DNA from: Butyrivibrio hungatei
GTDB taxonomy: Bacteria; Bacillota; Clostridia; Lachnospirales; Lachnospiraceae
Length of the DNA: 64,000 nt
Direction of reading: 5' to 3'
Assembly (NCBI RefSeq): GCF_900101605.1
Contig: NZ_FMUR01000011.1
Location: 96,625 to 160,624, forward strand
The translations under genes were made by a program, and so were the position numbers. The first letter of the stretch is position 1. Every line of letters starts with the position of its first letter. The notes below the pieces were generated by a model. That model saw nothing but the letters and a program-made list of their open reading frames with translations. It was not told where the DNA came from and did no database searches. Positions 1-8,994 of the stretch are shown one piece after another.

Positions 1-1370
1 TCGGGGATTGCATCATTCTTGGGTGATACAATATCAAGTCCCGCAACTTTTGCGGCAATTCTGAGATTTTCGGTTATCTCGCTCTCATCCTCGGGCATGT
101 AATATTTTGCCTTAAGTCCGTAATTCTTCTGAATACTTCTGACAGAAGTCTTGAGGTCTACATAAATATCATAGAATTCTTTATTACTGATATTTCCTCC
201 CGTAGTACCTCTTGTCGCTATTGAAAATCCCGAATTAACGATTTTCTCAACAGCCTTAGGGTTCTTCTCTATATCTTCCGAGCTTACAAAGAAAGTAGCT
301 TTTGCACCTGCTTTAATAAGAGCTTTTGTAATGGCATCAACGCTTTCAACATTCTCAGGAATTCCGTAGAAGCAAAGACCTGTAACATCCTGCATTGTTG
401 CAACTTCTTCATATACTTCGGCTGAATATCCGCCTGTCTCTTCATACAGCTGTCTTACATACTCTTCATCATTGAGAGCTTTGAGCTTATCAAGTTTAAC
501 GTTGTCAATGCCCTGTGTCTGCATGGCATCAAGAAGCCATCCTACCATGGTAACAACATCTCTCTTGTCTTCATCTTCCTCTGATGACGAAACTATGGTC
601 GGCTGCACGTCAATAGCAGGGTCCTTGTATTCAACCTTCGGATCAACCTCAAGAGATTCCACGTACTCATCAAGCTTGATAACGAGAATTCTACCGTTTC
701 CCTGTTTTGAAACATATTCGAAAGTATTCTGATCGTCTCTGAAGCTCTTTTCATTAAGATAACTTCCCGAACTCGGCGAAACCAGCTTGCTGTAACCGGA
801 TGCGGATGCAGCCATACATATCGTGTCATTGTAATATGTGGTATTAAGCATCATCTTATCGGGTGGAACGTCCATTAATGTGGAAAAAACTTTTCTGGAA
901 TCAGAAAAATTGCTGACCATATCTTCATCAGACAATACATCAATTGAAGAATCGCCGTTAAGACCATTGTCGATAATGTCATGTCCTTTTTGAATTATAA
1001 GATCGATCAAAGCATCATCTTCTGCCGCCGTAGCCGCAGTTATTGCGAATGTGGCCTTGATATTTTTCTCATCGAGGATCTGAAGTATTTTTTCTACCGT
1101 AACAGAATCCTTTGCGCCTTGAAAAATCAGGCAAAAATTCTTATTGGTCTGAGACTTGTCATCACGGATGATCTTGGCAGGCTCACAACCTTTATTGAAT
1201 TTCTCCAACGCAATTTCATGCTCATTTGTTGCATCATAAGAAAGTCTCTGAATCTTCGTAAGATCGATATCAGAAACCGTTTCAGAATTTTCTCCGCAGC
1301 CTGAAAGGCCTGCAGTGCCGATGGCAGCAACAAGAGCGAATACAAACAGATTTTTAAATCTTCTAAACAT
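1..1370 (-). CDS. Lipoprotein with two degenerate NodB-like (polysaccharide deacetylase fold) repeats, partial
   Basis: The reading frame is open from the ATG at 1368-1370 to the window edge, giving 456 residues with the C-terminus missing. An AGAGGGG ribosome site lies a few bases before the start. The N-terminus has basic residues, a hydrophobic stretch and a lipobox LSGC with Cys25, so the protein should be a lipid-anchored extracytoplasmic protein. Two segments, roughly residues 75-200 and 325-456, each read like the core of the NodB fold: a strand ending KATFAIT or KATFFVS, then a helix and a GHDI or GFSI turn. The usual metal-binding motifs are absent: the DD pair at the first motif reads FQGA or FYGI, and the HxxxH motif is missing. 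A binding or scaffold role therefore seems more likely than deacetylation. It is divergent from a LytTR two-component pair. The fold assignment is an inference from residue patterns. Confidence 0.72.
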   Translation of the reverse strand, partial: MFRRFKNLFVFALVAAIGTAGLSGCGENSETVSDIDLTKIQRLSYDATNEHEIALEKFNKGCEPAKIIRDDKSQTNKNFCLIFQGAKDSVTVEKILQILDEKNIKATFAITAATAAEDDALIDLIIQKGHDIIDNGLNGDSSIDVLSDEDMVSNFSDSRKVFSTLMDVPPDKMMLNTTYYNDTICMAASASGYSKLVSPSSGSYLNEKSFRDDQNTFEYVSKQGNGRILVIKLDEYVESLEVDPKVEYKDPAIDVQPTIVSSSEEDEDKRDVVTMVGWLLDAMQTQGIDNVKLDKLKALNDEEYVRQLYEETGGYSAEVYEEVATMQDVTGLCFYGIPENVESVDAITKALIKAGAKATFFVSSEDIEKNPKAVEKIVNSGFSIATRGTTGGNISNKEFYDIYVDLKTSVRSIQKNYGLKAKYYMPEDESEITENLRIAAKVAGLDIVSPKNDAIP

Positions 1371-1431
1371 AAGTGCCCCTCTTTGCATAACTATATCGCT
1401 CATTTAAGTCAAACCGTTTGCCGTTGACGTA

Positions 1432-1450
1432 TAAAATTTTATTGTCAACG
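1432..1450. promoter_or_regulatory. Inverted repeat in divergent intergenic region, possible operator
   Basis: CGTTGAC (1432-1438) is followed by GTCAACG (1444-1450) within an AT-rich core, a near-symmetric dyad midway between the lipoprotein and the response regulator genes. It could bind a regulator of either gene. LytTR proteins usually bind direct repeats containing CGTT, and a second CCGTTTG lies just upstream, so control by the neighbouring LytTR regulator is possible but unproven. Confidence 0.35.
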
Positions 1451-1489
1451 CGATTTCGAAGCAATATTTATGTCATAAAATGTTTTTTT

Positions 1490-1519
1490 TTGGCATAAGA
1501 TGCATTATAATATTATAAT
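1490..1519 (+). promoter_or_regulatory. Probable sigma-A promoter of the LytTR two-component operon
   Basis: TTGGCA (1490-1495) and TATAAT (1514-1519) are separated by 18 bases, about 55 bases before the response regulator start. A second overlapping TATAAT lies just upstream. This is a good match to a housekeeping promoter by eye; no mapping data exist. Confidence 0.5.
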
Positions 1520-1573
1520 CTATTATGAAATATTTTTCAAAACGCTAATTTTATGACGGGGAATTATTGTTAA

Positions 1574-2314
1574 ATGAATATTGCAATTGTTGACGATCTG
1601 CGTTCTGATGCAGATCAGCTCAGAACTATTCTTATGAGTTACGCTTACGAGAACTCACTCGATCTTTCTATCGAAGTCTTTTCCGGAGGTGAAGAATTTC
1701 TATACGAGTACAAAAAATATAATTATACTTTGATCTTCATGGATATTTATATGAATGGCATTTCAGGAATCGAAACCGCAAAAAAAATACGGGAAACCGA
1801 TACCGATACCGCTATCATCTTTCTTTCGACCAGCAACGAATTCATGCCGGAAGCATTTAGTATCCATGCCTACGATTACATCTCAAAACCTGCCGAAAAA
1901 GGCAGACTCTATAAGGTAATGGATGATTTTCTAAAGAAAAAAACAATGACTGAAGATGTTCCTTATCTTTTCTTTACATATGAAAAAGATAACGTATCCG
2001 TGCCGTATTCAGATATCGCACTTATCAGATCGATCGGCCACTACAACGAGATCATCCTCAAGAATCAGAGGACATATAAAGTAAGAATGACTTTTTCAAG
2101 GATCTCGGACATTCTGACCGAAGACATCAGATTTCTTCCTGTTATGAGAGGAATCCTGGTAAATATGGACTATATCACTTCGTTAAAAGACGGAAGCTGT
2201 TATATAGCCGGGGATATGCAGACTCCCATCACGCTCAGAAAAGAAAAACAACTTGAGCAGATCTGGAAGAATTATATCTTTAATAAAATTAGAAACGAAA
2301 GTGAAGTTATCTGA
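1574..2314 (+). CDS. LytTR-family DNA-binding response regulator
   Basis: The 246-residue protein has an N-terminal receiver domain (about 1-120) with the acidic pair Asp7-Asp8 and the phosphoacceptor Asp57 in FMDIYM. A C-terminal LytTR DNA-binding domain covers about 140-240. The order and length match the AgrA/VirR/ComE class. It should be phosphorylated by the sensor kinase encoded next, whose ATG overlaps this stop codon by one base (TGATG), implying translational coupling. The ribosome site is weak (GGGGA about 11 bases before the ATG). Regulated genes are unknown; the divergent lipoprotein gene is the nearest candidate. No autoinducing peptide precursor is seen beside it. Confidence 0.9.
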   Translation: MNIAIVDDLRSDADQLRTILMSYAYENSLDLSIEVFSGGEEFLYEYKKYNYTLIFMDIYMNGISGIETAKKIRETDTDTAIIFLSTSNEFMPEAFSIHAYDYISKPAEKGRLYKVMDDFLKKKTMTEDVPYLFFTYEKDNVSVPYSDIALIRSIGHYNEIILKNQRTYKVRMTFSRISDILTEDIRFLPVMRGILVNMDYITSLKDGSCYIAGDMQTPITLRKEKQLEQIWKNYIFNKIRNESEVI

Positions 2315-3648
2315 TGAACGCCTTTAATTTTTTGAATATGTTTTTTTCAAACCTCATTCTTATTCCGGCACTTATCATGTGCTACCTGCCGTTTAAGAAT
2401 AACCTGAAGTACCGGACAAAACCGCTTTTTATCGGAATGAGCACTATTACGGTAATACTGTCCGCACTGTTTTCGTTTATAACACTTACACTTGATGCAA
2501 ATAAAGCTTTTACATTTCTTTTATTGGTTTTCATCTTGTATTTTATCTACGAGCAAACTCTTGTTGCAGATCTTGCAAAATCCCTTGCGATCTACCTTTG
2601 GATGTGTGCCATGATGTCTATCATTATAAATGCGGTGTATGGATATGACGCTATCGTAAACCCTGCGTCCGATTCCGACAGCTTCAACATCGAGACTACA
2701 TTTATACGTGTTACGCTGAGTTTCTTTATCCTTGCTATTTTCTGGTCTCCTCTTTACGACCACGGAAGCAACCTTGTCGATACGCTTACAATATCCAAGA
2801 TATGGATCATAACAATGCCCGTGTCTGTAATATTTATGGCAATAAGCATTCTCATAAGACCTGGAAAATATAGTTCACTCTACATCGATGATATTTTTTC
2901 AACCTATTGGGGACTTCTGATCGGAATGTTCTTTGTATTCATTATTCTGACGGTTATCTTCTATAACATAGTATTCGAGATAATGAACGCCGTTAAATAT
3001 GAAGAAAAATATCATATCCTTCAGATGAAAGAGGCACAGTATCTAAGCCAGCAGAGCTACATCGAGACCACAGCAAGAGTAAGGCATGACTTTAAACATA
3101 CCATATGCCTTCTTGATTCTCTCGCAAACAGCGGCGATATAAGATCAATCAGGGAATATTTAAGTAATTATATAGACAATATGCCCGAGAGCGAGATCAG
3201 ATATTACTGCAAAAACAATTCGTTGAACGCTCTTCTAAACCACTATATGAGGCAATGCAAGAGTGAAAAGATACAGTTTAACTGCAAAGTCACTCTTCCT
3301 GCAAAAGAGATAACGATATCAACGATCGATCTGTGCAATATAATCGGAAATCTTCTTGAAAATGCCGTTCTTGCCTGCAGAGATCTTCCGGAGGAAGACA
3401 GAAAGATAGATATAAAGATTCTTGAAAGAAACATGAGTAATCTCTATATAGTTGCAACCAACAGTTTCAACGGCTTTGTTAAGCAAAAAAATAACACCTA
3501 TATCACCACCAGACGTTCCGGCAACGGTATAGGGTTAAAATCAATTAAATCCGCAGCTGAAACATACGGTGGTTCAGCCGATTTCAGAAACAGCGAAAAA
3601 GAATTTTATTCAAACATCATTATTCCTTTTAACCTCAAATACTCTTGA
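2314..3648 (+). CDS. GHKL-type sensor histidine kinase (AgrC-like), partner of the LytTR regulator
   Basis: This 444-residue protein begins with about six hydrophobic membrane segments (residues 1-220). A linker helix leads to the phosphoacceptor motif RHDFKH, with His258 the likely phosphorylated residue. A GHKL ATPase domain follows, with an N box (NIIGNLLENA) and a G box (GNGIGL) near the C-terminus. This is the HPK10-type architecture normally paired with LytTR regulators. It should sense an extracellular or membrane signal and phosphorylate the upstream regulator. The ligand cannot be told from sequence. The gene ends just before a hairpin shared with the convergent UPF0210 gene. Confidence 0.9.
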   Translation: MNAFNFLNMFFSNLILIPALIMCYLPFKNNLKYRTKPLFIGMSTITVILSALFSFITLTLDANKAFTFLLLVFILYFIYEQTLVADLAKSLAIYLWMCAMMSIIINAVYGYDAIVNPASDSDSFNIETTFIRVTLSFFILAIFWSPLYDHGSNLVDTLTISKIWIITMPVSVIFMAISILIRPGKYSSLYIDDIFSTYWGLLIGMFFVFIILTVIFYNIVFEIMNAVKYEEKYHILQMKEAQYLSQQSYIETTARVRHDFKHTICLLDSLANSGDIRSIREYLSNYIDNMPESEIRYYCKNNSLNALLNHYMRQCKSEKIQFNCKVTLPAKEITISTIDLCNIIGNLLENAVLACRDLPEEDRKIDIKILERNMSNLYIVATNSFNGFVKQKNNTYITTRRSGNGIGLKSIKSAAETYGGSADFRNSEKEFYSNIIIPFNLKYS

Positions 3649-3650
3649 TA

Positions 3651-3700
3651 AAAAACTTCCCGAAAGCCACATTATAATGGTTGCGGGAAGTTTTATATTT
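3651..3700. terminator. Bidirectional rho-independent terminator
   Basis: AACTTCCCG (3654-3662) pairs with CGGGAAGTT (3684-3692), flanked by A-rich sequence on one side and T-rich on the other. It lies between the convergent sensor kinase and UPF0210 genes and can serve both. Confidence 0.85.
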
Positions 3701-3712
3701 TTGTTTTTATTC

Positions 3713-5077
3713 TTAATTCTTAAAGCTGTGTACGGGTGCAGGTATTCTTCCGCCTCTGTTTACAAAAGCATCGCATGAGAATCCATTTACGGGCATTATG
3801 GGTGCATATCCCAAAAGTCCGCCAAATTCAACAGTCTCTCCTACTCCCTTTCCGATAACTGGAATAAGTCTTACCGCAGTTGTCTTCTGGTTGATCATTC
3901 CAATAGCCATTTCATCGGCAATAACACCTGCGATAGTTGTATCTTTGGTATCTCCGGGAATTGCGATCATATCAAGACCGACTGAGCATACACATGTCAT
4001 AGCTTCGAGCTTTTCAAGTGTAAGAGCTCCCGCTTCCACTGCATTTATCATTCCCTGGTCTTCACTTACAGGAATAAATGCACCTGAGAGTCCGCCTACA
4101 TATGAAGATGCCATTACGCCGCCTTTTTTAACCTGATCGTTCAAGAGCGCAAGTGCTGCAGTTGTTCCGGGTGCACCGGCATGCTCAACACCTATCTCGT
4201 GAAGGATATCGGCAACGCTGTCTCCGATAGCAGGTGTGGGTGCAAGTGAAAGATCGATGATTCCAAAAGGAACACCAAGTCTCTTTGATGCTTCTCTTGC
4301 AACGAGCTGACCTACTCTTGTTACCTTGAACGCTGTCTTTTTGATAGTCTCGCAAAGGATCTCGAAGTTCTCTCCTCTTACCTTTTCAAGCGCTGTCTTA
4401 ACTACGCCCGGTCCACTGACACCGACATTTATTATTCTGTCAGCTTCTGTAACACCGTGGAATGCTCCCGCCATGAACGGGTTGTCATCTGGTGCATTAC
4501 AGAACACAACGAGCTTAGCACATCCGAGTGAATCATTTTCCTTGGTTGCTTCTGCTGTATCTTTTATAATTGTTCCCATGAGACGAACGGCATCCATATT
4601 GATACCTGTCTTGGTGGAACCTACATTTATTGATGAACAAACAAGGTCTGTCTGAGAAAGCGCAAGCGGGATAGACTCAATAAGAAGTCTGTCTGCCTGT
4701 GTCATTCCCTTGCTGACAAGTGCCGAATATCCTCCGATAAAGTTTACACCGATCTTCTTTGCAACTTCATCAAGAGTCTTTGCTATCTCGGCAAAATCTT
4801 CCTTTGTCTTACATGCCGCACCGCCAACAAGAGCGATGGGTGTAACGGATACTCTTTTGTTTACGATAGGGATACCGAACTCTCTTGAAATCTGGTCTCC
4901 CGTCTTAACAAGGTCTTTTGCCGACTCATAAATCTTATTGTATATATTCTTCTTGAGTGTTTCGAGATTGGAATCGATACAGTCAAGAAGGCTGATACCC
5001 ATTGTAATTGTTCTGACATCGAGATTTTCTTTCTCGATCATTTCATTGGTCTCGATGACCTCTTTTGTATTTATCAT
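3713..5077 (-). CDS. UPF0210 (PFL family, DUF711) protein
   Basis: The 454-residue protein matches the UPF0210 family over its full length. Family hallmarks include the N-terminal [10 protein letters not shown] segment, the repeated GGAACKT and FIGGYSAL glycine-rich motifs, and the C-terminal PVIGKGVGE and GGRIPAP segments. The biochemical function of this family is not established; structural similarity to glycyl-radical enzymes has been noted for it. It follows a small ACT-domain gene by 12 bases, a pairing widely conserved in Firmicutes, which suggests that the ACT protein regulates it. A strong AAGGAGA ribosome site precedes the start. Confidence 0.9.
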   Translation of the reverse strand: MINTKEVIETNEMIEKENLDVRTITMGISLLDCIDSNLETLKKNIYNKIYESAKDLVKTGDQISREFGIPIVNKRVSVTPIALVGGAACKTKEDFAEIAKTLDEVAKKIGVNFIGGYSALVSKGMTQADRLLIESIPLALSQTDLVCSSINVGSTKTGINMDAVRLMGTIIKDTAEATKENDSLGCAKLVVFCNAPDDNPFMAGAFHGVTEADRIINVGVSGPGVVKTALEKVRGENFEILCETIKKTAFKVTRVGQLVAREASKRLGVPFGIIDLSLAPTPAIGDSVADILHEIGVEHAGAPGTTAALALLNDQVKKGGVMASSYVGGLSGAFIPVSEDQGMINAVEAGALTLEKLEAMTCVCSVGLDMIAIPGDTKDTTIAGVIADEMAIGMINQKTTAVRLIPVIGKGVGETVEFGGLLGYAPIMPVNGFSCDAFVNRGGRIPAPVHSFKN

Positions 5078-5089
5078 TAAGTTGTCTCC

Positions 5090-5362
5090 TTAAATTCTAT
5101 GCATGGAATCAAAAATTTCTTCTCTCTGGCACTTGATAACAACGCCGATATCTTTACCGAGTTTCTCGAGATCGTCGGCAACCGTATTGAAATCTTTGGA
5201 TATTCCTTCCATAGAAGCGATCATCATCATATTGAAATATCCGCTTACGATAGTCTGCGAAATATCAAGGATGTTTACTCCCGAATCTGCAAGATATGTA
5301 CATACCTTAGCAATAATTCCCACTGTGTCCTTACCAACAACTGTAATAATAATCTTATTCAT
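5090..5362 (-). CDS. ACT domain protein (UPF0237 family)
   Basis: This 90-residue protein is essentially one ACT domain. It has the start IIITVVGKDTVGIIAKV and the turn SGVNILDISQTI, where small-molecule ligands (often amino acids) bind in the family. It lies directly upstream of UPF0210 on the same strand, with a GTGGAGG ribosome site, and likely forms a two-gene unit with it. The ligand is unknown. Confidence 0.92.
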   Translation of the reverse strand: MNKIIITVVGKDTVGIIAKVCTYLADSGVNILDISQTIVSGYFNMMMIASMEGISKDFNTVADDLEKLGKDIGVVIKCQREEIFDSMHRI

Positions 5363-5377
5363 ATTTCCTCCACTTAT

Positions 5378-6175
5378 TTAAAATTCGATAACAGGCGAAA
5401 GCTCCGCTCTGTCTGCAACCATCAAAGGGAAATCACCGCTTGAATACGGATTGTCTCCCATATCGATCTCAACGCTTACCGTCTTGTAAGCAAGATCGGG
5501 ATGATTGTTATCTTTTGAAAGATGTCCGAGAAAAACTCCCTTTATCTTATCATTTAAGATCTTGCAAAGAAGCTCTGCGCTCTTTGCATTGGAAAGATGC
5601 CCCGTATCGCCCAAAATTCTCTTTTTGAGCATATAGGGATAACGCCCTGCAAGAAGCATCCTCTCATCATGGTTTGCTTCCAAAAGAAGTGCGTCACACC
5701 CCGAAAGGCACTCAACGGTATAATCCGTATAGCAGCCAAGATCGGTCGCAACGCCTATCTTTTTATCCCCGCAATATATCCTGTATCCGCAGGGTTCAAG
5801 AGCATCGTGTGAAATTGTCATGGGATTTATTATCATATCTCCGACACACAGACTCTTATCCGCTTGAACCGGACAGAATACGGAACCTGTCATCTCATTC
5901 TTTTTATCACTTTTCCTTATTCCCTGTATCGTACCTTCCGTGGCATATACAGGTATGTTGTATCTCTTAAGTATCGTATGAAGAGCCGCTATATGATCCA
6001 CATGCTCATGTGTCACAAAAATAGCATCGAGGTCATCAAAACAAATATCAAGCTTATTAAGCCCCTCCCCGATTCTCTTCATACTGATTCCCGCATCGAT
6101 CAAAATGTGAGTGTTGTCAGATCCGACATAGGTACAGTTACCACTGCTTCCACTGGCAATACTGGTAAAACGCAT
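5378..6175 (-). CDS. walJ: WalJ/YycJ-type metallo-beta-lactamase fold hydrolase
   Basis: The 265-residue protein carries the metal-binding motif THEHVDH (His56, His58, Asp60, His61) and the N-terminal SIASGSSGNC typical of WalJ/YycJ. Family members are metal-dependent nucleases tied in other Firmicutes to the WalRK cell-wall regulon and to coordinating division with replication. No walRK genes are seen here. The frame extends one codon upstream to a TTG, but the following ATG at 6173-6175 is better spaced from GGGGA. It sits 12 bases after the FtsA-like gene and belongs to the same transcription unit. Confidence 0.85.
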   Translation of the reverse strand: MRFTSIASGSSGNCTYVGSDNTHILIDAGISMKRIGEGLNKLDICFDDLDAIFVTHEHVDHIAALHTILKRYNIPVYATEGTIQGIRKSDKKNEMTGSVFCPVQADKSLCVGDMIINPMTISHDALEPCGYRIYCGDKKIGVATDLGCYTDYTVECLSGCDALLLEANHDERMLLAGRYPYMLKKRILGDTGHLSNAKSAELLCKILNDKIKGVFLGHLSKDNNHPDLAYKTVSVEIDMGDNPYSSGDFPLMVADRAELSPVIEF

Positions 6176-6187
6176 CAACTAGTCCCC

Positions 6188-8356
6188 TTACTTCCAATAT
6201 ACTTCTATCTTGTCACCTTCGTGGATAGACTGCAAGTAATCGGGAGTCTTTCCGTTTAAGGTCGTAACGATTGCTCTGCCGTTTGGCCTTGTGAGGTCAA
6301 AATCGATAGAATCGAATATGTCAACAAACACGTACTCCGACTTACCGTGAAGTGTAACTGCTTCGTTATTAACCAGAATATGAATGTCTCTTGCAAGGAT
6401 ATTCTTAACAGAGTCTTCGCTTCTGCGATACTCACCGTCATCATCAGGAAGATCGTCATATCCAAGCTGATCGCTCTGACCGTCAAATTTTCTCACATCA
6501 TAGTCATCGCTCTCATATGCCTCTTCATTTGCCATACTTACGGCAACTTCATCGGCATCGGGGAAATCCCTGTAATATTCCATGATAGCTTCTTCTCTGT
6601 CCTTAAACTCAACCTTGAAGTTCTCATATACGGGAGTTGTTTTGTCACCGTGTTCATTATTAACGATTATATACGTATCTTCAGTAATTTCAATATCCAT
6701 TAAAGCAGCAACCTGCTCAACGGTATTATAATCGAGTATCTGAATGTCATCACCGTTCTTAATATTGTAAAGCGCGGTCTGAGGTTCACCGTTTACAGTC
6801 GCAAATCTTGAAGCCTCGACATTTACGCCGTTTACATTTACAACAAACTTAGTCTTAAATTCAGGAATATTCTCGATAACAGCCTTTCCGGGCTCGCCTG
6901 CCGTTGAAGGTGTTACATCGATAATATCATTTGCGCGGATCTTTGAATGAATATCCGCAGCTTTGCCGTTAAGTGTAATAACAGCAGCTTCACCGGGCTC
7001 GCCTCTAGCAACTCTCTCTTTTCCGTTGACGAGATATCTGAGTTCTTTTCCTCTCTTGGGGAAAAGATCTTCATTCTGGAATGAAGCCTGCATAGCAGCG
7101 TCAATAATCTGAAGTTTGCCGTTATCGTAAATCCTTGTCTGCTCGCCGTTAAACGAAACAAATATAATGTTGTTTGCTTCCTCGTAGTAGCTGATACAGA
7201 TACCAAGCGGTGTTACAAGAAGAGAATCTCTCTCTATTCCGTCGTTGTTAAGGAACGTAATGCTCTTCATTACTTCCTCACCTCTTAAAGCAACACGCTC
7301 TTCGGGGATATCCATTTCTCTTGCTATAGCCTTGGTATATCCGGGCACGCATCCGCCGCCTCCGACTACGAACACGGCGCTAACCGGCTTATCACCGTTC
7401 AATCTCTTGATCTCTTCTGCTGCCTTCTTCGCCATCATATCAACCTGAGGTCTTATGATCTTGGCAATATCCTTAGCCGTTATGGTCTTACGAAGTCCCA
7501 TAATATCAATGAAATCAACTCTGTCGTTATGACTTGCCGCAATCTTAATCTCATCGGCCTGGTTAAAGTCAACAAGACAGTGCTGAGCGATTATCTCGGT
7601 TATATCATCACCCGCGATAGGAAGCATACCATACGCGGTTATAGAACCGTCATTGGTAACGCAGATATCGGATGTACCCGCACCGACGTCAACAAGTGCA
7701 AGATTGAGCATTCTGAATCTATCGGGAATTGCAACCATCATAGCAGCTATAGGCTCCAAAGTCAGGTTTGCAACGTTAAGTCCCGCTCTCTCACACGCTT
7801 TGTAAAGTCCGTCTACACAGTCATCCGGAAGGAAGGTCGCAATAAGTTCAACACTTACCTTACCCGCATTATGTCCTTCAAGGTTTGCAATCTGATATCC
7901 GTCCAGATAATAATGCATTACGGAATAACCTACCAGATAAAACTTAAGGTCGGATGTGTTCTTTTGAAGAAACTCCGAATAAGCCTGCTGAACCGCAGCA
8001 GAATCAAGATTATATATATCTTCATCCGTGATATCATGTGATTCCGGATATTCATACTCATAATTTGTTCTGACAGTACGAAGAACACGTCCGGCAGCCG
8101 CTATACAAACATCCGTAAGATGTATGTCGGTCTGCTGTTCGAGTTTTTCTTTTACAACTCTTATCGTAGCACCAACCTTACCGATGTCATGAATCTGTCC
8201 GTCCAGCATAGCTCTTGTTTGGTGTTTCTCGACCGCCTGCGCAATAACATTAAACTGTCCGTCATTCATGTATCCGACAGTTCCAACCACGCTTCTTGTT
8301 CCGATATCTAGACCAAATACCACTTTCTGATCAGTCTGTTCCAAACTTGCCATCAT
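6188..8356 (-). CDS. Large FtsA/MreB-like actin-fold ATPase with long C-terminal extension
   Basis: The N-terminal 340 or so residues form an FtsA-like actin-fold ATPase. They show the phosphate loop GLDIGTRSVVG, a second phosphate motif DVGAGTSDICV, and the adenosine motif VVGGGGCVPG. The protein is 722 residues, against about 420 for ordinary FtsA. The extra C-terminal part contains several segments ending in patterns like LNG...I..GD.IEV, suggesting repeated beta-grasp modules. I chose the ATG at 8354-8356, which overlaps the coaE stop as ATGA; the GTG three codons upstream is less likely. Similar long proteins are annotated in Lachnospiraceae as cell-division FtsA-domain proteins. A cytoskeletal or envelope role is an inference. 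Confidence 0.8.
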   Translation of the reverse strand: MMASLEQTDQKVVFGLDIGTRSVVGTVGYMNDGQFNVIAQAVEKHQTRAMLDGQIHDIGKVGATIRVVKEKLEQQTDIHLTDVCIAAAGRVLRTVRTNYEYEYPESHDITDEDIYNLDSAAVQQAYSEFLQKNTSDLKFYLVGYSVMHYYLDGYQIANLEGHNAGKVSVELIATFLPDDCVDGLYKACERAGLNVANLTLEPIAAMMVAIPDRFRMLNLALVDVGAGTSDICVTNDGSITAYGMLPIAGDDITEIIAQHCLVDFNQADEIKIAASHNDRVDFIDIMGLRKTITAKDIAKIIRPQVDMMAKKAAEEIKRLNGDKPVSAVFVVGGGGCVPGYTKAIAREMDIPEERVALRGEEVMKSITFLNNDGIERDSLLVTPLGICISYYEEANNIIFVSFNGEQTRIYDNGKLQIIDAAMQASFQNEDLFPKRGKELRYLVNGKERVARGEPGEAAVITLNGKAADIHSKIRANDIIDVTPSTAGEPGKAVIENIPEFKTKFVVNVNGVNVEASRFATVNGEPQTALYNIKNGDDIQILDYNTVEQVAALMDIEITEDTYIIVNNEHGDKTTPVYENFKVEFKDREEAIMEYYRDFPDADEVAVSMANEEAYESDDYDVRKFDGQSDQLGYDDLPDDDGEYRRSEDSVKNILARDIHILVNNEAVTLHGKSEYVFVDIFDSIDFDLTRPNGRAIVTTLNGKTPDYLQSIHEGDKIEVYWK

Positions 8357-8994
8357 ACTCTCCACTCTCCAAGTTTACTGTTAATTTGTTCACTTGCCGA
8401 TTCTAAATCTTTACTGTTATCAATAACAAAATCCGCATTTAGTCTGTATGTCTCATCATTAAGCTGCTGAGCAAATATTCCGTCAATCTTTTCGTCTGAA
8501 TAACCTCTTGTATCTTTGAGTCTCTTTCTTCTGGTATCCTCATCGGCATAGATATACCAAAGCTCATCGACAATATTTTTATATCCATTTTCTATCAAAA
8601 GAGCTGCTTCAACAAAAACAAAATCGATTCTGTTTTTGAGTCTCTCTTCATCTACTATATTAATAATAAAGGTATTTACTGCAGGATGCAAAATTTTATT
8701 CACTTTTTCAAGTTTTTTTACATCTCCGAAGATTGCTGTCGCCATTTTGGCCTTATCAATCTCGCCGTCTTCGCCCAGTATTTCCTGCCCGAGAACCCTC
8801 ACGAGTTCATCATATGCGGGATACCCCTTTTTCTTTATCTCGTTTGCAACGTCATCCGAAAAGACAACCTTGCAATTGTAATTATCGCTTATGTATTTAA
8901 GCACAGTGCTCTTGCCGGCACCTACGCCGCCCGTAACACCGATAATGTTTGTTCTTCCTTTTTGTATCTTATTCTGTAAATTACTTTGATTCAT
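8353..8994 (-). CDS. coaE: Dephospho-CoA kinase
   Basis: This is the last step of coenzyme A synthesis, phosphorylating the 3' hydroxyl of dephospho-CoA with ATP. The P-loop GGVGAGKST lies at residues 22-30, and the CoaE lid and substrate motifs (FVFVEAALLIENG; TRRKRLKDTRGYSDE) follow. At 213 residues it is normal size. The frame is open 19 codons further upstream, but the start at 8992-8994 limits the overlap with polA to 14 bases, puts the P-loop at a normal distance and has GGAAACG before it. It sits between polA and the FtsA-like gene with overlapping ends, indicating tight co-transcription. Confidence 0.9.
   Translation of the reverse strand: MNQSNLQNKIQKGRTNIIGVTGGVGAGKSTVLKYISDNYNCKVVFSDDVANEIKKKGYPAYDELVRVLGQEILGEDGEIDKAKMATAIFGDVKKLEKVNKILHPAVNTFIINIVDEERLKNRIDFVFVEAALLIENGYKNIVDELWYIYADEDTRRKRLKDTRGYSDEKIDGIFAQQLNDETYRLNADFVIDNSKDLESASEQINSKLGEWRV

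Noticed and set aside
3649..3712. AgrD-like peptide gene beside the AgrC-like kinase
   Set aside because: The gap holds only the terminator; no small ORF with a ribosome site and Cys-containing peptide is present.
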